Source: Iodobacter violaceini (GTDB taxonomy: Bacteria > Pseudomonadota > Gammaproteobacteria > Burkholderiales > Chitinibacteraceae). From it: a stretch of 64,000 nt of DNA. The stretch covers positions 1 to 64,000 of the forward strand of contig NZ_JAAOLX010000010.1 of NCBI RefSeq assembly GCF_011601265.1, written 5' to 3'. Below the pieces are notes generated by a model. That model searched no databases, was not told the DNA's origin, and saw only the letters and a list, made by a program, of their open reading frames with translations. The position numbers and the translations under genes are program-made. Position 1 is the first letter of the stretch, and every line of letters begins with the position of its first letter. Of this stretch, positions 7,023-15,685 are shown piece after piece.

Positions 7023-8033
7023 TTACAAGCCAATCGCTACAAAAGCCAGTAATGGATCATCTGTTAGCGCGGCAACAATTAAGCCATCAGGCGTCATGAC
7101 CAGTTGCCGGTCTTGAAGAGCTCTTCCATAACCGGCAATTTTATAGCTGGCCAGTTGCGCCCCATTTGCAGAGTACACCCAAAAATCAGCTTTTGAATAC
7201 CAGCCAAATATGCCACAAATCACTCGCCCGTCATTGCTCACTTCAACATTATTCGGATAGGCATCTCCGCCAGGCAATGAACCCGTTTTACTCATGGTAT
7301 AGAGATCGGCGACCGTGCATTGATAAGGATAACCAGATGCCAGATAGAGACGTGTACCATCCAAGCTTATAGCAATATCCTTTCCGTTTGATCCTCCCAG
7401 CCCAGAAGACCTCGACCCAGGCTTGACCATCAACATCCCCCCACCTATGGCAGAGTAAGTAATGTGATATACAGCCGATGATGCTGGGCTCATACCAGAA
7501 TCTTGAATATACACGGCACTCCCGTCAGCCATTGCGCTCATTGCACCCGCCTGCGAGTAGTAACCCGCACTCATCCCCGTTCTCCCCAGGCTAAGCCCAT
7601 CGCGTAACGCCATTCCATTGCCCAGCAGCACAAAATCAACATCATTGGAACGCATTGCCAGTAGGGGCATAGTCGAACTATTGGCACCCTTTGTGCTCCA
7701 AGTGGCGCTTAGCTTCATAGTGGATAAATCAATCACGGCTAAAGCAGGATTGGCTGTATCCAGCACAAACAAGCGGCTGCCATCTGGCGATACAGCCATG
7801 CCTGCTACATTGGCCGCTACATTATTAATGGTAAAGATTTTTTTAGCGGTAAAGGCATGATAAACATCGATCGATGTCCCCCCGTTATGAGCATAAATAT
7901 ACGGACGAATTTTATCTGCAATAATCGTGCTGTAATTTATTGGCAATTTGTTCATCGCCACAGCACCCGCGCTGTCCTTCCAAATAGCGACTTTAATCAG
8001 GGCGGGATCCACCCCTGCCACATTGGTTTTCAC
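7023..8033 (-). CDS. C-terminal beta-propeller half of a frameshifted BACON lipoprotein
   Basis: A frame of 336 codons that looks like the second half of the gene upstream. Repeats such as VAGMAVSPDGSRLFVLDTANP and KDIAISLDGTRLYLASG are YVTN/NHL-type blades that build a beta-propeller. Its apparent start (GTG, MKTNVAGV) lies inside a sentence that continues from the other frame: restoring one base near 8070 gives ...MKAIQAKLANGSLSYANISVKTNV, an unbroken BACON-domain strand. There is no ribosome site of its own, so it is probably not translated unless the shift is a sequencing error or is bypassed. Confidence 0.75.
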   Translation of the reverse strand: MKTNVAGVDPALIKVAIWKDSAGAVAMNKLPINYSTIIADKIRPYIYAHNGGTSIDVYHAFTAKKIFTINNVAANVAGMAVSPDGSRLFVLDTANPALAVIDLSTMKLSATWSTKGANSSTMPLLAMRSNDVDFVLLGNGMALRDGLSLGRTGMSAGYYSQAGAMSAMADGSAVYIQDSGMSPASSAVYHITYSAIGGGMLMVKPGSRSSGLGGSNGKDIAISLDGTRLYLASGYPYQCTVADLYTMSKTGSLPGGDAYPNNVEVSNDGRVICGIFGWYSKADFWVYSANGAQLASYKIAGYGRALQDRQLVMTPDGLIVAALTDDPLLAFVAIGL

Positions 8034-8050
8034 GGAGATGTTGGCGTAGC

Positions 8051-9748
8051 TTAGCGATCCATTTGCAAGCTTGCCTGGATTGCCTTCATTACGAGATCGG
8101 TAGTTTTACCCGTAGTGCCGCTGGGAGTAACGCTCAACCAAGCACTATCCGATGTGGCCGTCCAAGCGGTATTGCCAGCAAAATTATCGCTAATTTTGAT
8201 ACTTCGGCTCGTCACATCACCAGTTGGTGTACTCGATAAACCAATGCCCCACTCCGATGCCAGTAATTTTTGCTGGTCCCGATTAGCGTTAATCGTAATC
8301 GGGACGGAAATTTTATCTCCGTTTACAGTGACTGTAATCATTGCTGCTGCAGAAGAAGAGCCGTAGGGTAGTTTATTGAGATCCAAACCAAAACTAAGTG
8401 TTGCCCCTTTTTGACTCACCGTGCCAGATGGTGTTGTTGTAGTTACCCAGTCTGGCAAGTCGCTTAATACCCAGGGAAAAGCGTTACTGCCGGTATTCAG
8501 GCGAATATTTAGTGTTTTGACCGAATAATCACGCCCATTATCTCCCCCCAAAAGAATGGACGATTCTGAGACAGTCAAGCTTGCGGGAAGCAATGTTAAG
8601 CCCACACTGACTTTACGACTCAAACCTCCAGACGAAGTCAGCAATAAATCGGTTGAGTACGTTCCACTGGCTAACTTTGCAATGCTTGGGTCTGGGCGCA
8701 GCATAACGCTGCCTTGAGTTGTGCCAGAGAGAGGGGAGCCTGGCAACCATGAGGCCGTTGTGCTTGCAGACCATTGTGCAAAAGGCCGGTAAGTCAGCAC
8801 AAAAGAAACCGCCTGCCCTGCAATCGGCTCACCGTTTACAGCAGTAAACTGAGGAATGGCACTCGTAATCCTGATTTCTGCAGGGGGCTCAATAGGTGGG
8901 GTGACGCTGCTTGGGCCCGATGCTGTTGGAGTTGATGGTACTGGAGTTGGTGTCGGGGTTGGAAAGTCAACTTGCTTAGGTAAGATAGTAAGATTAAAAG
9001 GCAATACATTGGTTTGGCCAGTCGTGTTGCTGACTATGATATTAGCTGAATAATTGCCAGGTGCCAGCCCTGCTGAAACAAAACTTACAGACATAACTCC
9101 TGAGCCGCGTCGTTTTTCTGTGCTCACTTTTAGCCAGGATGCCTCGCTGCGAGCAGACCATTCCTGCCCCTCCGCATTGACGAATACACTCGCATCAGGC
9201 GCTGCTCCACCAAGATGCATTGTCGCTTGAGGGCTGGTTTCCATCCTGCTGGTGAGCGAATAGTTATTCACCACTATTTCATACGGCAAGTCCACTGGTG
9301 AGCCTGCGTACTGGGCGGCGCACTGTACGTCCTTGCAAATTTGTACCTGTAATGTTCCAGTATGCTGGCCCACTGTAAGATTTGCTGACGTATGAAATGT
9401 GGTCGAAAACAGTGTAGGAGTCAGATTAGATAAACCAAAATCTTTGCTTAATACCTGTTTGCTATCAACGATATAAATATAAACAGGGGCAACGCTACCA
9501 TTTGCAGTGGCAAAGGTCAGCAGATCGTTCACACTTGCCTGCATACTCACCGTCGCCGACACACCTGGCTGAACATTTGCCCGCAATACTGAAGGCGAAA
9601 AAGTAAGTGCCGGACTTGGGTTAGCAGGAACAGTTGGCGGCTTTGAACCGGTATTTGATGGGCCTGACCCAGAACTGCTATCCCCCCCACCCCCACCGCA
9701 TGAAGTTAAAATACTCAAACACAGAATTGCAATCAGTCGACGTAACAC
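8051..9748 (-). CDS. BACON-domain lipoprotein, N-terminal part (frameshifted gene)
   Basis: The GTG at 9748 is chosen because GGAG precedes it by eight bases and it gives a proper lipoprotein signal: MLRRLIAILCLSILTSCGG, with lipobox LTSC and Cys about residue 17. A Gly/Ser linker follows, then several Ig-like BACON modules with their usual motifs (SWLKVST, GLAPGNYSAN, ASWLPGSPLSG, LASGTYS, LPDWVTTTTPSG, SAWLSVTPSGTTG), separated by a Pro/Thr linker (PTPTPTPVPSTP). The frame ends early in LQMDR, where a one-base loss shifts it away from the propeller half at 7023-8033. The intact product would be a surface or periplasmic lipoprotein of roughly 900 residues. Confidence 0.75.
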   Translation of the reverse strand: MLRRLIAILCLSILTSCGGGGGDSSSGSGPSNTGSKPPTVPANPSPALTFSPSVLRANVQPGVSATVSMQASVNDLLTFATANGSVAPVYIYIVDSKQVLSKDFGLSNLTPTLFSTTFHTSANLTVGQHTGTLQVQICKDVQCAAQYAGSPVDLPYEIVVNNYSLTSRMETSPQATMHLGGAAPDASVFVNAEGQEWSARSEASWLKVSTEKRRGSGVMSVSFVSAGLAPGNYSANIIVSNTTGQTNVLPFNLTILPKQVDFPTPTPTPVPSTPTASGPSSVTPPIEPPAEIRITSAIPQFTAVNGEPIAGQAVSFVLTYRPFAQWSASTTASWLPGSPLSGTTQGSVMLRPDPSIAKLASGTYSTDLLLTSSGGLSRKVSVGLTLLPASLTVSESSILLGGDNGRDYSVKTLNIRLNTGSNAFPWVLSDLPDWVTTTTPSGTVSQKGATLSFGLDLNKLPYGSSSAAAMITVTVNGDKISVPITINANRDQQKLLASEWGIGLSSTPTGDVTSRSIKISDNFAGNTAWTATSDSAWLSVTPSGTTGKTTDLVMKAIQASLQMDR

Positions 9749-9947
9749 GCGGACACTCCATATCCTCTCATGCACCAGGGCTAAGCCATTATTATGAATT
9801 GAGGAAATAAATTGAATCGATAGGGGCAGCTTGGTTTTTGCTTAGGCATACCAGCATGCAAACAAAATTCTGCGCATATTGTAAGATAAAAGTCAGCCAG
9901 CACCAATATTTAAATGGCATACCCTAAAGATACGCTGCGCTAAATGC

Positions 9948-9980
9948 AAAAAGGGAGTGCAGTTTCGTGCACTCCCTTTT
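9948..9980. terminator. Bidirectional terminator between fba and the lipoprotein gene
   Basis: AAAAGGGAGTGCA pairs with TGCACTCCCTTTT around a short loop, with A-run on one side and T-run on the other. It follows fba on the minus strand by about 20 bases. Confidence 0.85.
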
Positions 9981-10001
9981 AAGTTCTTGCCATTAAAATA
10001 T

Positions 10002-11045
10002 TTATGCTTTGTTATACCGCTGCGCCATTTTCTCCAGCGATACGGGTTTCATTTTTTCTGCCATCCCGGCTGCGCCAAAGGCGTCGTAGCGGGCTTCGCA
10101 TACTGAGCGCATGGCGCTGATGGCGGGTTTCAGGTAGGCGCGGGGGTCGAAATCTGCGGGGTTCATGGCTAAATGACGGCGGATGGCGGCGGTCATGGCG
10201 AGGCGCAAATCGGTGTCGATATTGATTTTACGTACGCCGTACTGAATGGCGCGGCGGATTTCTTCTACGGGAACTCCCCATGTAGGTTTCAGCTCACCGC
10301 CGTATTTACGCATTTCTTCCAGCAATTCTTGCGGCACGCTGGATGAGCCGTGCATCACCAGATGCACATCGGGGATGGCGGCGTTAATTTCACGCACGCG
10401 ATCAATGGCCAGCACTTCGCCGCAAGGTGGTTTGGTAAATTTATACGCGCCGTGGCTGGTGCCAATGGCAATGGCCAGGGCATCTACGCCGGTGGCTTTT
10501 ACAAAGGCCAGCGCTTCTTGCGGATCAGTCAGCATTTCGGCGTGGCTTAATACGCGGTTGGCGCCTACGCCGTCTTCTTCTTCGCCCATGCCGGTTTCCA
10601 AACTCCCCAGGCAGCCCAGCTCGCCCTCTACTGATACGCCACAGGCATGCGCCATGCGTACCACTTCGGCAGTCACTGCCGCATTGTAGGCGTAGTCAGA
10701 CGGGGTCTTGCCGTCTTGCAGCAAGGAGCCATCCATCATCACGCTGGTAAAGCCCATTTTAATGGCGGTCATACATACTGCGGGGCTTACGCCGTGATCC
10801 TGATGCATCACAACAGGCAGATGCGGGTAGCTGGCTACTGCGCCTTCGATCAGCGTTTTTAAAAACTGCTCGCCTGCATATTTACGCGCACCGGCACTGG
10901 CCTGCAGGATCACCGGGCTGGATGTGGCATCGGCGGCTTGCAAAATAGCCTGAACTTGTTCGAGGTTATTGACGTTAAAAGCAGGTACGCCATAACCGTG
11001 TTCGGCGGCGTGGTCAAGAACTTGGCGAAGGGATACGAGTGACAT
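10002..11045 (-). CDS. fba: Class II fructose-bisphosphate aldolase
   Basis: 347 residues; the ATG at 11045 ([10 protein letters not shown]) matches the family start. Catalyses reversible cleavage of fructose 1,6-bisphosphate to dihydroxyacetone phosphate and glyceraldehyde 3-phosphate in the cytosol, using zinc. The HQDHG motif at residues 81-85 holds the catalytic Asp and a zinc-binding His. VEGELG, SHGAYK and HGSSSVP supply other active-site and metal residues. The long form with RAYLKPA near the C-terminus is the Calvin-cycle (CbbA/class IIB) type common in betaproteobacteria. It lies downstream of pgk and a cupin gene on the same strand. Confidence 0.95.
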   Translation of the reverse strand: MSLVSLRQVLDHAAEHGYGVPAFNVNNLEQVQAILQAADATSSPVILQASAGARKYAGEQFLKTLIEGAVASYPHLPVVMHQDHGVSPAVCMTAIKMGFTSVMMDGSLLQDGKTPSDYAYNAAVTAEVVRMAHACGVSVEGELGCLGSLETGMGEEEDGVGANRVLSHAEMLTDPQEALAFVKATGVDALAIAIGTSHGAYKFTKPPCGEVLAIDRVREINAAIPDVHLVMHGSSSVPQELLEEMRKYGGELKPTWGVPVEEIRRAIQYGVRKINIDTDLRLAMTAAIRRHLAMNPADFDPRAYLKPAISAMRSVCEARYDAFGAAGMAEKMKPVSLEKMAQRYNKA

Positions 11046-11204
11046 GACGAAGATCCGGAATATTGTTGCTGCGATGCAACACATATTAGTATCCCACGCA
11101 GCCGCATCCAATCGGGAGTAACGTCATTCGGGAAAACGCTAAAACCACTTTGCAGCCGTTTTAGCGCCTGATTTAAATCTGTTTACCTTAAACTTTCCCT
11201 TCCA

Positions 11205-11720
11205 TCAAAAGGGCCCGTTTGATGCGCGCAGCTGATCGGGCAAACCATCGTGATCACCCAGCGGCTGCTTTGGCGCGTCGTGCCAGTGAAAATCGCCATT
11301 AGCGAGATTTTTCCTGGCGTCCAGCGGGTAATCCACTTGATTGTCTGCCCGGTTGGTGTCACCCACAACCAGCAGGCGCACATCGCTGCCGGTATTATTA
11401 ATAAAGGTATGGGCAATGCCTGTGCCTGGCACAAAACCCACGCCATCCCCTGGCGCTAAGCGATGCAGCACCCCATCCACCCAGCAATCCGGGGTGCCTT
11501 CAATGACGTAAACAAATTCTTCTTCGGTTTTTTCTGAATGCGGCCACGAGGTGCGGCGGCCTGGCGGCAATACTTCGTGATGAATACCAAGACGGGTCAG
11601 GCCAAAAGTGCGGCCAAAAGGCGAGCCTATCGATAGTTTCTCTGAGCTATTGGCATAACAGGCCTTATCTTCCTCCTGGATTTCTTGCCAGTGCTTGATA
11701 AAAGGGGGGCGGGTGGTCAT
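11205..11720 (-). CDS. Cupin-domain protein
   Basis: 171 residues from ATG 11720, which has AGAGGA eight to nine bases upstream. A single cupin barrel is visible: RRTSWPHSEKTEEEFVYVIEG (first motif with His, Glu and Glu), then LAPGDGVGFVPGTGIAHTFIN (second motif with the metal-binding His). The substrate is not predictable; proteins of this kind are often annotated as sugar-phosphate or oxalate-type cupins. It sits between pgk and fba on the same strand but past the pgk terminator, so it probably has its own promoter. Confidence 0.8.
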   Translation of the reverse strand: MTTRPPFIKHWQEIQEEDKACYANSSEKLSIGSPFGRTFGLTRLGIHHEVLPPGRRTSWPHSEKTEEEFVYVIEGTPDCWVDGVLHRLAPGDGVGFVPGTGIAHTFINNTGSDVRLLVVGDTNRADNQVDYPLDARKNLANGDFHWHDAPKQPLGDHDGLPDQLRASNGPF

Positions 11721-11751
11721 AGCGAATCCTCTTGTCAAAGTAGAACAGACG

Positions 11752-11780
11752 AAAAAAACGCCAGCATGCTTGCTGGCGTT
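11752..11780 (-). terminator. pgk terminator
   Basis: AACGCCAGCA and TGCTGGCGTT form a tight stem; on the minus strand it is followed by a run of seven T. It is about 70 bases after the pgk stop. Confidence 0.85.
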
Positions 11781-11848
11781 GATCTTACTGATAGAGCTGA
11801 ACTGCCGTCTACCGATACGTCCTTGTATGGCAATTGTGCTGGCGCAAC

Positions 11849-13021
11849 TTAAGCGCCGCGCTGTTCCAGAATCTCTACGGCTGGCAATACTTTGCCTTCG
11901 AGGAATTCAAGGAAGGCACCACCGCCGGTAGAGATATAGCTGACATCATCAGCAATATCATACTTAGCCACAGCGGCCAGGGTGTCGCCACCACCGGCAA
12001 TCGAGAACGCTGGCGATGCGGCAATGGCGCGGGCCAGCACTTCAGTACCTTTGCCAAACTGGTCAAACTCAAACACGCCAACCGGGCCATTCCAGACAAT
12101 GGTACCTGCGGTTTTTAATACTTCAGCCAGGCGTGCTGCGGTATCCGGGCCGATATCAAAAATCATATCATCGCTGGCCACATCGGCAATCGCTTTAACA
12201 ACAGCAGGCTCGGTTGGAGAGAATTGCTTGCCAACCACTACATCTGTTGGCAAAGGCACATCGCCGCCACGGGCGCGGATTTTGGCGATTACGCGCTTGG
12301 CGTTATCCACCAGATCGGCTTCGGCTAAGGATTTACCCACTTCACGGCCTTCGGCCAGTAAAAATGTATTGGCAATGCCGCCGCCCACGATCAGGTAGTC
12401 CACTTTATCTGACAAAGATTCCAGAATGGTCAGCTTGGTAGATACCTTAGAGCCCGCCACAATGGCCACCAGTGGTGAAGCCGGGGCTTTCAGTGCTTTG
12501 CCCAAAGCATCCAGCTCGCCCGCCATCAACAGGCCAGCAGCTGCGACGGGTGCAAATTTAGCCACGGCGTGGGTAGATGCTTCGGCGCGGTGCGCTGTAC
12601 CAAAGGCATCGTTTACAAATACATCGCACAACGCAGCGTAGGCCTTGCCCAGCTCGTCAGCGTTTTTCTTTTCGCCTTTATTGCAGCGCACGTTTTGCAG
12701 CAGTACCAGCTCGCCGGCTTTAACTACAAAACCGTTGAAATCATTCACCACAGCCACGTCCCTGCCCATGAGTTCGCCAAGGCGTTTAGCTACAGGGGCG
12801 AGATCATCGGCAGGCTGAAATTCGCCTTCAGTCGGGCGGCCCAGATGGCTCATCACAATCACGCCGGCACCGGCTTGCAAAGCGGCTTCGATCGTTGGGA
12901 TCGATGCGCGGATACGGGTGTCATCACCAATCACACCGTCTTTTACCGGCACATTCAGATCGGCACGGATCAGTACTTTTTTACCCGCTAATTCAAGCTC
13001 GGTCATCTTACGAAAAGCCAT
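11849..13021 (-). CDS. pgk: Phosphoglycerate kinase
   Basis: 390 residues, full length. Transfers phosphate between 1,3-bisphosphoglycerate and ADP in glycolysis. Diagnostic motifs: [11 protein letters not shown] near residue 20 (substrate Asp/Asn), SHLGRPTEG near 60, the NDAFGTAHR segment, [10 protein letters not shown], and the C-terminal nucleotide loop GGGDTLAAV followed by [13 protein letters not shown]. The ATG at 13021 has AAAGGA at the right distance. It is divergent from the MFS gene at 13153. Confidence 0.97.
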   Translation of the reverse strand: MAFRKMTELELAGKKVLIRADLNVPVKDGVIGDDTRIRASIPTIEAALQAGAGVIVMSHLGRPTEGEFQPADDLAPVAKRLGELMGRDVAVVNDFNGFVVKAGELVLLQNVRCNKGEKKNADELGKAYAALCDVFVNDAFGTAHRAEASTHAVAKFAPVAAAGLLMAGELDALGKALKAPASPLVAIVAGSKVSTKLTILESLSDKVDYLIVGGGIANTFLLAEGREVGKSLAEADLVDNAKRVIAKIRARGGDVPLPTDVVVGKQFSPTEPAVVKAIADVASDDMIFDIGPDTAARLAEVLKTAGTIVWNGPVGVFEFDQFGKGTEVLARAIAASPAFSIAGGGDTLAAVAKYDIADDVSYISTGGGAFLEFLEGKVLPAVEILEQRGA

Positions 13022-13152
13022 GGTGATTTCCTTTTAAAGGATGAAATGTAAAGAGGAATAGTGTGAGGCAAATACGCAAGCAGAGCATAACGCTCTGGCA
13101 GCGACTGCGCTTAAGATGTTTGACGCATTTTAACATACTGATTCTGAGATCT

Positions 13153-14367
13153 ATGAAGCAAGCTCCTGCACTATTGCGCAATCGCAATTTCCTTTTGCTC
13201 TGGCTGGCCAGCCTGATCAGCAACTTTGCACTCGCCATCGCCATGCTGGCCGAAACATGGCTGGTAATCAAAACCCTGGGGGCAAAAGAACAGCTGGGGC
13301 TGGTGATGATCGCCGGATCAGTGCCCCGCATTATGCTGATGGCGGTAGGCGGCGTGCTGGCCGACCGGATGAAGCGCAGCCATATTATTCTGGCCTCGGT
13401 GGGCCTGCGGGTGCTGCTGCTGATGGTGCTGGTGGGGATTGTTGCCAGTGATCAGCTCAGCATGGGTGTGATGGTTGGCTTTGCGCTGATTTATGGCGCA
13501 CTGGATGCTTTTTTCTGGCCTGCACGCGATGCACTTGTCCCCAATATTGTGGCCGACAGTGATTTAACCCGCGCCAACTCCATCATGCTGACGACGAATC
13601 AGGCAGGGCTGGTGTTTGGCCCGGTGCTGGGTGGCACTATGCTGGCTTTATTCAGCTATGAAACCGTATTTTCGCTCACCGCCATCATGTTGCTGGCCGG
13701 GCTGATTGCCATGGCACTGATCAAAGAGCCCGCCTTACTGGCTGGCCGCAAGCGATTCAGCATGCTCAGCGAGCTGAAAGAAGGCATGCAGTACATGATT
13801 CAAACGCCCGTGCTGCGGACCCTGATGCTGGTTTATGCTGCGGCCAATTTACTCTTTATGGGCCCGCTGGGGTTAGGCGTGCCGCTGGTGGTAACGGATC
13901 TTTTACAAGGCAGCGCCAGTACGCTTTCCTTTATGCAAAGCGCTTTTGCGGCGGGCATGGTGCTGGGCGGGCTGCTGCTTACCCTCTACCCGCCTACCCA
14001 AAAACGCCTGCTGATGATTACCGTGGTGATTGCCATCGAAGGCCTGCTGCTGGCCTCTTTGGCACTCGCTACCTGGCTGCCCGCAGCATTAGCGCTGCAA
14101 GTTTTAATCGGGCTGGGCGTTGCAGCCAATAATGTGCCGATGATGTCGCTGATCCAGCATTACACCGACAGGCAAAAGCTGGGGCGGATTATGAGCCTGA
14201 ACTCAATGGCATCCATGGGCCTCGCCCCGCTCTCCTATGCTCTGGTTACCGCCTTATTTGCGATGCATATCAGCATCCAGTGGGTGCTGCCGGTATTTGG
14301 CCTGCTGCTGGCACTGCTGATGGTGGGGATGACGATGAAAATACGGGTGATCAGAGAGATTGATTAG
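13153..14367 (+). CDS. MFS transporter, EntS-like exporter family
   Basis: 404 residues with about 12 hydrophobic helices in two six-helix halves. The start at 13153 (MKQAPALLRNRNFLLLWLAS) is preferred over an upstream in-frame ATG because it matches the usual RNRNFxLLWxG N-terminus of MFS_3 exporters. GGVLADRMKR after helix 2 is the MFS loop motif. The family includes siderophore and drug exporters; the substrate here is unknown and no siderophore genes are nearby. It shares a divergent intergenic region with pgk and ends at a clear terminator. Confidence 0.8.
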   Translation: MKQAPALLRNRNFLLLWLASLISNFALAIAMLAETWLVIKTLGAKEQLGLVMIAGSVPRIMLMAVGGVLADRMKRSHIILASVGLRVLLLMVLVGIVASDQLSMGVMVGFALIYGALDAFFWPARDALVPNIVADSDLTRANSIMLTTNQAGLVFGPVLGGTMLALFSYETVFSLTAIMLLAGLIAMALIKEPALLAGRKRFSMLSELKEGMQYMIQTPVLRTLMLVYAAANLLFMGPLGLGVPLVVTDLLQGSASTLSFMQSAFAAGMVLGGLLLTLYPPTQKRLLMITVVIAIEGLLLASLALATWLPAALALQVLIGLGVAANNVPMMSLIQHYTDRQKLGRIMSLNSMASMGLAPLSYALVTALFAMHISIQWVLPVFGLLLALLMVGMTMKIRVIREID

Positions 14368-14411
14368 TTATCAACCCTCACTAAAACAGCTTGTCATGGC
14401 ATCCCGCACAT

Positions 14412-14442
14412 AAAAAAACGCAGCCCACCGCTGCGTTTTTTT
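14412..14442. terminator. Bidirectional terminator between MFS gene and yfaZ-like gene
   Basis: AAAAAAACGCAGC and GCTGCGTTTTTTT enclose a five-base loop, with runs suited to both converging genes. Confidence 0.9.
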
Positions 14443-14459
14443 ATCGCTGACTTCTGAAA

Positions 14460-14993
14460 TCAGAAGTTAAGCTGTGCACCCACATAGAGACCATCAGCTA
14501 CCGTCACTGAGCGGTTTCCATCTTTACCTTTCATATGGCCATACTGATAGCCCGCATCCAGCGATACCATCTTAGTCATATTCCAGCGCACGCCTGCACG
14601 CATTTCTTTGTAATGATCCACGCCATCAGAAGCCAGGCCCGATGGTGCAAAATAGCCCTGGCCATAAATCGTAAATGCACCAACAGGAATATCCACACCG
14701 CCACCCAAAGCGGCCGCGTAATGGTTATCCTGATGATTAAAATTCATATAAACCAGCTTGCCGCCTGCTTTAAGCTTGGCAATCCCCAGTGGCGCCTGCA
14801 CACCCAGGCCCAGCGAGCCGATATTGCCTGTGCCATCATTGGTGAGCCAGTCTGCACTGGTAGTCAATAAAAGCAAGCTGCCTTCATAAGACGCACCAAA
14901 AAAACCATCCCCTGCTCTTGCTGTCAGCTCACCCGCTTGTGCTGCCACAGGTAAAGACAGCGCCAGGATTGCGCCCAAAAGTGTTTTTTTCAT
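14460..14993 (-). CDS. YfaZ-family outer membrane protein
   Basis: 177 residues with a signal peptide (MKKTLLGAILALSLPVAAQAG, cleavage after AQA). The mature part alternates short beta strands and Gly/aromatic turns and ends in QLNF with a C-terminal Phe, as outer-membrane barrels do. YFAPSGLASDG, EMRAGVRWN and DGLYVGAQLNF match the YfaZ pattern. Function in the family is unknown. The gene converges on the MFS transporter and has a long AT-rich upstream region. Confidence 0.8.
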   Translation of the reverse strand: MKKTLLGAILALSLPVAAQAGELTARAGDGFFGASYEGSLLLLTTSADWLTNDGTGNIGSLGLGVQAPLGIAKLKAGGKLVYMNFNHQDNHYAAALGGGVDIPVGAFTIYGQGYFAPSGLASDGVDHYKEMRAGVRWNMTKMVSLDAGYQYGHMKGKDGNRSVTVADGLYVGAQLNF

Positions 14994-15685
14994 GTCAGCT
15001 CCAGCAAGCAGTTTAAAAATACTTGCCTGATAGTAAGCCTGCGAAACCCACCATGGGTAGGCGATTAATTCCAGTTTTAATGGCTATTTTTTACGAAATT
15101 AAATCAATACATCAAGAAATGAGCACTATTTGCTGCAGATGAATAACGCTGCCGGTTCCGCGGATATTTTGGCAAAGCATGACCTTGCCTGCCAGCCTAA
15201 AAAAACAAACCACTATCGCAGAGCCGCTGCAGGCAGGCAGCAATTTATCTGTGCCATTTTGAATAAAAACATAAGAGACCTAAAAAAATAAATCCGCTTT
15301 AACTATGTACTTCAGCGCCTGTGGATTTCTTTTAATCTGCAAATAAAATATATCTGTAACACCACCAGATTCATCATCCATGCGAATAGGCCTGAATATT
15401 ATTTAATGAAAAATAATCTGTAAAAAAACTTGAAAAAAGCAACTGTGTCATCTAGCAAGCAACCAATTTCTTACAAAGATCATGTAAGAGAAACAAGTAT
15501 TAAAGTTATTAACTAATAAACCGATAAATGGCTGATTCATTATTAAACGGCAAAAAACCACCATGTATCTTGTGAGCAGAACAGGGCAAGAATTCCTCTG
15601 TATCATAAGAGACTGAATCTCATGTTTTTAAAAGTGCCGGATGTAAGAATGACAGCCCTGCTTTTATCACTTGCAATTGGATAGC
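14994..15685. other. 692-bp AT-rich intergenic region before the giant repeat gene
   Basis: No convincing gene on either strand. It must hold the divergent promoters of the yfaZ-like gene and the giant gene. AT-rich blocks are frequent (around 15290-15530) and one loose inverted repeat joins TTGCCTGCC near 15184 with GGCAGGCAGCAA near 15232. A weak GGAT lies upstream of the giant gene's start. The length is unusual for this otherwise compact window. Confidence 0.5.

Noticed and set aside
11849-12641. Plus-strand frames opposite pgk
   Set aside because: Antisense shadows of a clear housekeeping gene without start signals.
13257-13451. Alternative frame inside the MFS gene
   Set aside because: Overlaps a membrane protein gene in another frame and has no family features.
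14994-15685. tRNA or small RNA gene in the leader of the giant gene
   Set aside because: No cloverleaf pattern, CCA end or strong terminator could be found by eye.
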